Position numbers and translations under genes: made by a program. The notes under the pieces were generated by a model. That model was not told the origin of the DNA. It searched no databases and saw only the letters and a list, made by a program, of their open reading frames with translations. This document shows positions 4,411-6,019 of a stretch of 6,019 nt of DNA, piece by piece. How positions within the stretch are numbered: the first letter of the stretch is position 1; every line of letters starts with the position of its first letter. The DNA comes from Mycoplasmataceae bacterium (GTDB lineage: Bacteria > Bacillota_I > Bacilli_A > Mycoplasmatales > Mycoplasmoidaceae). The stretch is taken from assembly GCA_031261045.1 (NCBI GenBank), contig JAISKE010000017.1, positions 1-6,019 of the forward strand, in the 5' to 3' direction.

Positions 4411-6019
4411 ATGAAGAAGATTGAACCAAAAAGCAATTTCAATACTAAAACAAAATACGGTAAACCTGCATATGCCGTAGAAATGATTGACATTACTAAA
4501 ACCTTTAATGAAGGTTCAATTATTGCAAATGACAAAATAAGTATCAAAGTTAAAACGAATACGATTCACGCTATCATTGGTGAAAACGGTGCTGGTAAAT
4601 CTACTTTAATGTCAGTCTTGTTTGGAATTTACGGCCCAGACTCCGGAATTATTAAAATTAATGGAGAATTAGTTAATTTTAAATCTGCCCAAGACGCTTC
4701 TAAGACTGGAATCGGCATGGTTCACCAACACTTTAAATTAGTTCAAGTTTTTAGCTTGTTAGACAATATTATTTTAGGCGCAGAAAAAACTAAATATGGA
4801 TTCTTAAACAATAAGCAAGCCAGCAAAATAATTCAAGGGTTGGCCGATAAATATAATCTGCCAGTAGTTTTAAACAAGAAAGTTAGTGAAGCTAGTGTTG
4901 GCGAACAACAACGAGTGGAAATTTTGAAATTATTATATCGTGATTCAGACATTTTAATTTTTGATGAACCAACTGCGGTGTTATCCGATAAAGAAATATC
5001 TGGTTTTTTAAAAATGATGTTGGAGTTTAAAAAACTTGGTAAAACAATCATTATCATTACTCATAAATTGAATGAAGTTAAAGCCGTAGCAGACACCGCT
5101 ACAGTTATTCGGTTAGGTAAATGAGTTGGTGAATTCAACGTTAAAAAGACTCCGGTTACAAAATTAGCTAATACCATGGTGGGGCATCAATTAAACGTTG
5201 AGAAGAACGAGATGTTAAAATCTAAGGTTGACAAAAAACCCGTCGTATTATCAGTGTCTAATTTAAATGCTTTTCGTAGTTCTGGTGAAAAAGTACAAGC
5301 ATTAACGAATGTATCATTTAATGTTCACCAAGGTGAAATCTTAGGTATCGCTGGCGTAGAAGGTAACGGCCAGACCGAACTTGCTCTCATTCTTGGTGGA
5401 TTAATGAAGCCAACAAATGGATTAGCTACTTTAAATATTGTTAATGCTAATAATTTACAAAAGATTAAACCAAATAACGAACCAATTGATATCGCTAAGA
5501 AAAATATTAAGCAACTATATGACTTAGGTATTGCTCATGTACCAGAAGACCGACATAAATATGGTTTAATTCTTGACGAAACCGTTGCTTACAATACAGT
5601 AGCCCCAGAAATTGATCGTTATCCATTTTCTAAATTTGGTTTTATTAGTAAACATGCAATTACAGATTATGCTAAACGCTTATGTAATAAGTTTGATGTA
5701 CGAGGTGCTCATGGTGGAACAGCCATTGCACGAAGTCTTTCTGGTGGTAATCAACAGAAGTTAGTGTTCGGTCGTGAGATTAGTCGTAAGCATCAATTAA
5801 TTATTTATGTACAGCCAACTAGAGGATTAGATTTAGGAGCTATTCAAGCAGTACATCGTCACATGGTCAATGACGCCAAGAATGGGGCAGCCGTTATTTT
5901 AATTTCCTATGAGTTAGATGAAATCTTCAACATCGCTAATAGCATTATCGTCATGGACCATGGACAAATATCTTACCGCGGTTTAATGAAGAACACTACT
6001 AGAGAAATGGTGGGACGCC
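4411..6019 (+). CDS. nupA: Nucleoside ABC transporter ATP-binding protein, NupA-like (partial, 3' end beyond window)
   Basis: 536 codons are present of a tandem-domain ATPase of the sugar/nucleoside type (RbsA, MglA, NupA). Domain 1: Walker [10 protein letters not shown] (57-65), Q-loop Q106, signature [10 protein letters not shown] (162-171), Walker [11 protein letters not shown] (182-191) and switch His H218. Domain 2: degenerate Walker [11 protein letters not shown] (315-324, Lys lost), [10 protein letters not shown] (377-386), intact signature LSGGNQQK (443-450), YVQPTRGLD (466-474) and ISYELDEI (498-505, switch His replaced by Tyr). The degenerate second site is normal for this class, so only the site using domain 1 Walker A and domain 2 signature should hydrolyse ATP. 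Trp238 is UGA. It starts 2 nt after the BMP gene; an in-frame TTG at 4399 with AAAGAGAA upstream is a possible alternative start. Gene order BMP-NupA matches the nucleoside systems of lactic acid bacteria and mycoplasmas, so two permease genes should follow. Sugar uptake is the alternative. Confidence 0.92.

Noticed and set aside
4833..5057. Minus-strand ORF opposite the first ABC domain
   Set aside because: It is antisense to the signature and Walker B motifs of the ATPase.
5350..5800. Loss of ATPase residues in the second ABC domain as a defect
   Set aside because: A degenerate second Walker A and a missing switch His are normal for the RbsA/MglA/NupA class.

Overview
The window looks like a mollicute (Mycoplasma-type) chromosome. 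UGA is read as tryptophan in every main gene, at positions where the families carry Trp: the WPG motif of the TsaC-like protein, the GWLPKPNP stretch of PepD, and the first Trp after domain 1 of the ABC ATPase. The DNA is AT-rich, stop codons are TAA or TAG, genes are tightly packed, and the nucleoside-uptake locus is of the type known from mycoplasmas and lactic acid bacteria. The species cannot be named from this sequence.

Layout. Positions 1-354 hold no confident gene but are rich in hairpins. On the minus strand there is a TATAAT promoter near 300, two folded segments, a good ribosome binding site with the start of a small basic ORF that runs off the left edge (119 to 1), and a hairpin plus U-run inside that ORF resembling an intrinsic terminator or attenuator. 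This is the least explained part of the window. Next, on the minus strand, comes an intact M20-family dipeptidase, pepD (355-1785). A 62-bp gap containing a 20-bp perfect AT palindrome separates it from a rightward gene cluster.

The rightward cluster is compact and probably one operon: a TsaC/YrdC-type threonylcarbamoyl-AMP synthase (1848-2384), ribose-5-phosphate isomerase B (2386-2835), a BMP/PnrA-type nucleoside-binding surface protein (2828-4408), and a two-domain nucleoside ABC transporter ATPase, NupA-like (from 4411, cut by the right edge). Gaps are 1 nt, an 8-nt overlap and 2 nt. The permease genes would be expected just beyond the window.

Working together (inference): the BMP protein captures nucleosides outside the cell and the NupA-type ATPase drives their import. 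Phosphorolysis of nucleosides elsewhere in the cell yields ribose phosphate, and RpiB links ribose-5-phosphate to ribulose-5-phosphate. PepD releases amino acids from imported dipeptides. TsaC serves tRNA t6A modification and has no evident metabolic tie to the others. The unusual points are the BMP protein without a lipobox cysteine, the back-to-back promoters inside a palindrome, and the structured, unassigned left end.
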